Assembly: GCA_903868655.1 (NCBI GenBank)
Contig: CAIPWG010000027.1
Coordinates: forward strand, 1-5,702
Reading direction: 5' to 3'
DNA length: 5,702 bases
Source of the DNA: an uncultured Sphingomonadales bacterium
GTDB lineage: Bacteria > Pseudomonadota > Alphaproteobacteria > Sphingomonadales > Sphingomonadaceae
Positions 4,781 through 5,702 of this stretch are shown piece by piece. Below the pieces are notes generated by a model. The model searched no databases and had not been told where the DNA came from. It saw nothing but the letters and a program-made list of their open reading frames with translations. Position 1 is the stretch's first letter, and the number at the start of each line of letters is the position of its first letter. Both the position numbers and the translations under genes were made by a program.

Positions 4781-5702
4781 ATGCGCCGCGCTCTGCTTCT
4801 TGCTTCTGCTTTGACTTGCGTCCCCATGATCACAGCCCAGCCCGCAATCGCAGAGGTTGCGCCGGCTCCAGTGGCCGATCTGGTGAAGGCAGTCGATGTG
4901 CCCTACGACCGGTTTACTTTGCCCAACGGCCTGACCGTGCTGGTCCACACCGATCGCAAGGCGCCGGTAGTGGCCGTGTCGGTGTGGTATGCGGTGGGAT
5001 CGAAAAATGAACCGCGCAACCGTACCGGCTTTGCCCACTTGTTCGAACACCTCATGTTTTATGGGTCGGAGCACAATTCGGGCAATTTCTTTGCCCCGCT
5101 GACCGAAGTGGGCGCGACCGATGCCAACGGCACCACCTGGTTTGACCGCACCAACTATTTTGAGACTGTGCCCACAGGCGCGCTCGATCGCGCGTTGATG
5201 ATGGAAAGCGATAGCATGGGCTGGCTGCTGCCTGCCATGACGCAGGCCCGCGTGGATGCGCAACGTGCCGTGGTCAAGAATGAAAAACGGCAGGGCGACA
5301 ACCAGCCTTATGGTCTGACCCAGTATGCGCAGCAGGAAACGCTCTATCCCGCGGGAAATCCGTATCATCACGTTACCATTGGTTCGATGGACGATCTCAA
5401 CGCAGCGTCGCTTGACGACGTAAAGGCCTGGTTCCGCGATCATTACGCCCCCAACAATGCCATTCTGGTGCTGGCGGGCGATATCGATCTGGCCACCGCC
5501 AAGGACAAAGTGACCCGCTGGTTTGGCGCGATTGCGCCCGGGCCCAAAGTGCAACCGGTCAGCGTGCCGGTCGTGCCGCTGACCGCACCCGTTGCGCGCA
5601 CGCTGAAGGATCAGGTGGCGACTACCCGCCTGTTGCGCATCTGGGCGATCCCCGGGCTCGACAATCCCGACTATCTGCCCTTGCAGATTGGCGCGACCAT
5701 TC
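4781..5702 (+). CDS. Exported M16 zinc metallopeptidase, N-terminal part (cut by window end)
   Basis: The open frame runs from the ATG at 4781 past the right edge; 307 codons are visible without a stop. Residues 1-24 are a signal peptide ending AIA, so the enzyme should act in the periplasm. From about residue 42 the M16 (pitrilysin/insulinase) fold begins: FTLPNGLTVLV, then the inverted zinc motif HLFEH with ligands His86 and His90 and catalytic Glu89. The third zinc ligand is probably Glu168 in VVKNEKRQG, at the usual distance. NGTTWFDRTNYFETVP (116-131) is the substrate-cleft segment typical of active M16 enzymes. All visible catalytic residues are present. Related exported proteins are either about 450 or about 900-950 residues; which applies here cannot be seen. 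GGGAA at 4770-4774 is a modest ribosome binding site six bases before the ATG. The gene is divergent from the receptor operon; a shared role is not shown. Confidence 0.93.
   Translation, partial: MRRALLLASALTCVPMITAQPAIAEVAPAPVADLVKAVDVPYDRFTLPNGLTVLVHTDRKAPVVAVSVWYAVGSKNEPRNRTGFAHLFEHLMFYGSEHNSGNFFAPLTEVGATDANGTTWFDRTNYFETVPTGALDRALMMESDSMGWLLPAMTQARVDAQRAVVKNEKRQGDNQPYGLTQYAQQETLYPAGNPYHHVTIGSMDDLNAASLDDVKAWFRDHYAPNNAILVLAGDIDLATAKDKVTRWFGAIAPGPKVQPVSVPVVPLTAPVARTLKDQVATTRLLRIWAIPGLDNPDYLPLQIGATI

Noticed and set aside
4766..5554. 262-codon minus-strand open frame opposite the M16 gene
   Set aside because: The plus strand carries an intact M16 zinc motif and signal peptide; the minus reading is His/Arg/Gly-rich shadow.

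Overview
The window looks like chromosomal DNA of an alphaproteobacterium, most likely a sphingomonad (Novosphingobium/Sphingobium type). This is inferred from three things: moderately GC-rich coding sequence, a TonB-dependent receptor with the EIVVTAQ / GxEVLKGPQGTLFGRN signature that is greatly expanded in that group, and secreted phosphatase and M16 peptidase variants of the kind found there. No genus can be fixed from sequence reading alone. No rRNA, tRNA, CRISPR, insertion sequence, integrase or phage gene is visible.

Layout from left to right: (a) 1-84 is a short leader that may hold the last codons of an upstream gene; (b) 85-846 (+) is a YkgJ-type cysteine-cluster protein; (c) after a 42-bp convergent gap, 889-1953 (-) is an exported cysteine-dependent phosphatase of the NFRDIGGY / CX5R class; (d) 17 bp away, 1971-4451 (-) is a complete TonB-dependent outer-membrane receptor, transcribed before the phosphatase and very probably in the same operon; (e) 4452-4780 is a 329-bp divergent intergenic region rich in dyad symmetry; (f) 4781 to the window end (+) is the N-terminal third or so of an exported M16 zinc metallopeptidase, cut by the window edge.

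Working hypothesis: the receptor and the exported phosphatase form a two-gene uptake unit, in which the receptor imports a TonB-dependent substrate and the phosphatase acts in the periplasm on that substrate or on a phosphorylated partner. The substrate is unknown. The M16 peptidase is divergent and shares only the intergenic region. The YkgJ-type gene is convergent and there is no sign that it belongs to the same pathway.

The most unusual part is the intergenic region. Read on the receptor strand, it can fold into two back-to-back stem-loops, of 12 and 7 base pairs. The second takes the Shine-Dalgarno sequence into its stem. Upstream of them lie an 18-bp dyad and a larger 56-nt inverted repeat. 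These suggest leader-RNA or operator control of the receptor operon, but the promoter and transcription start are not established.
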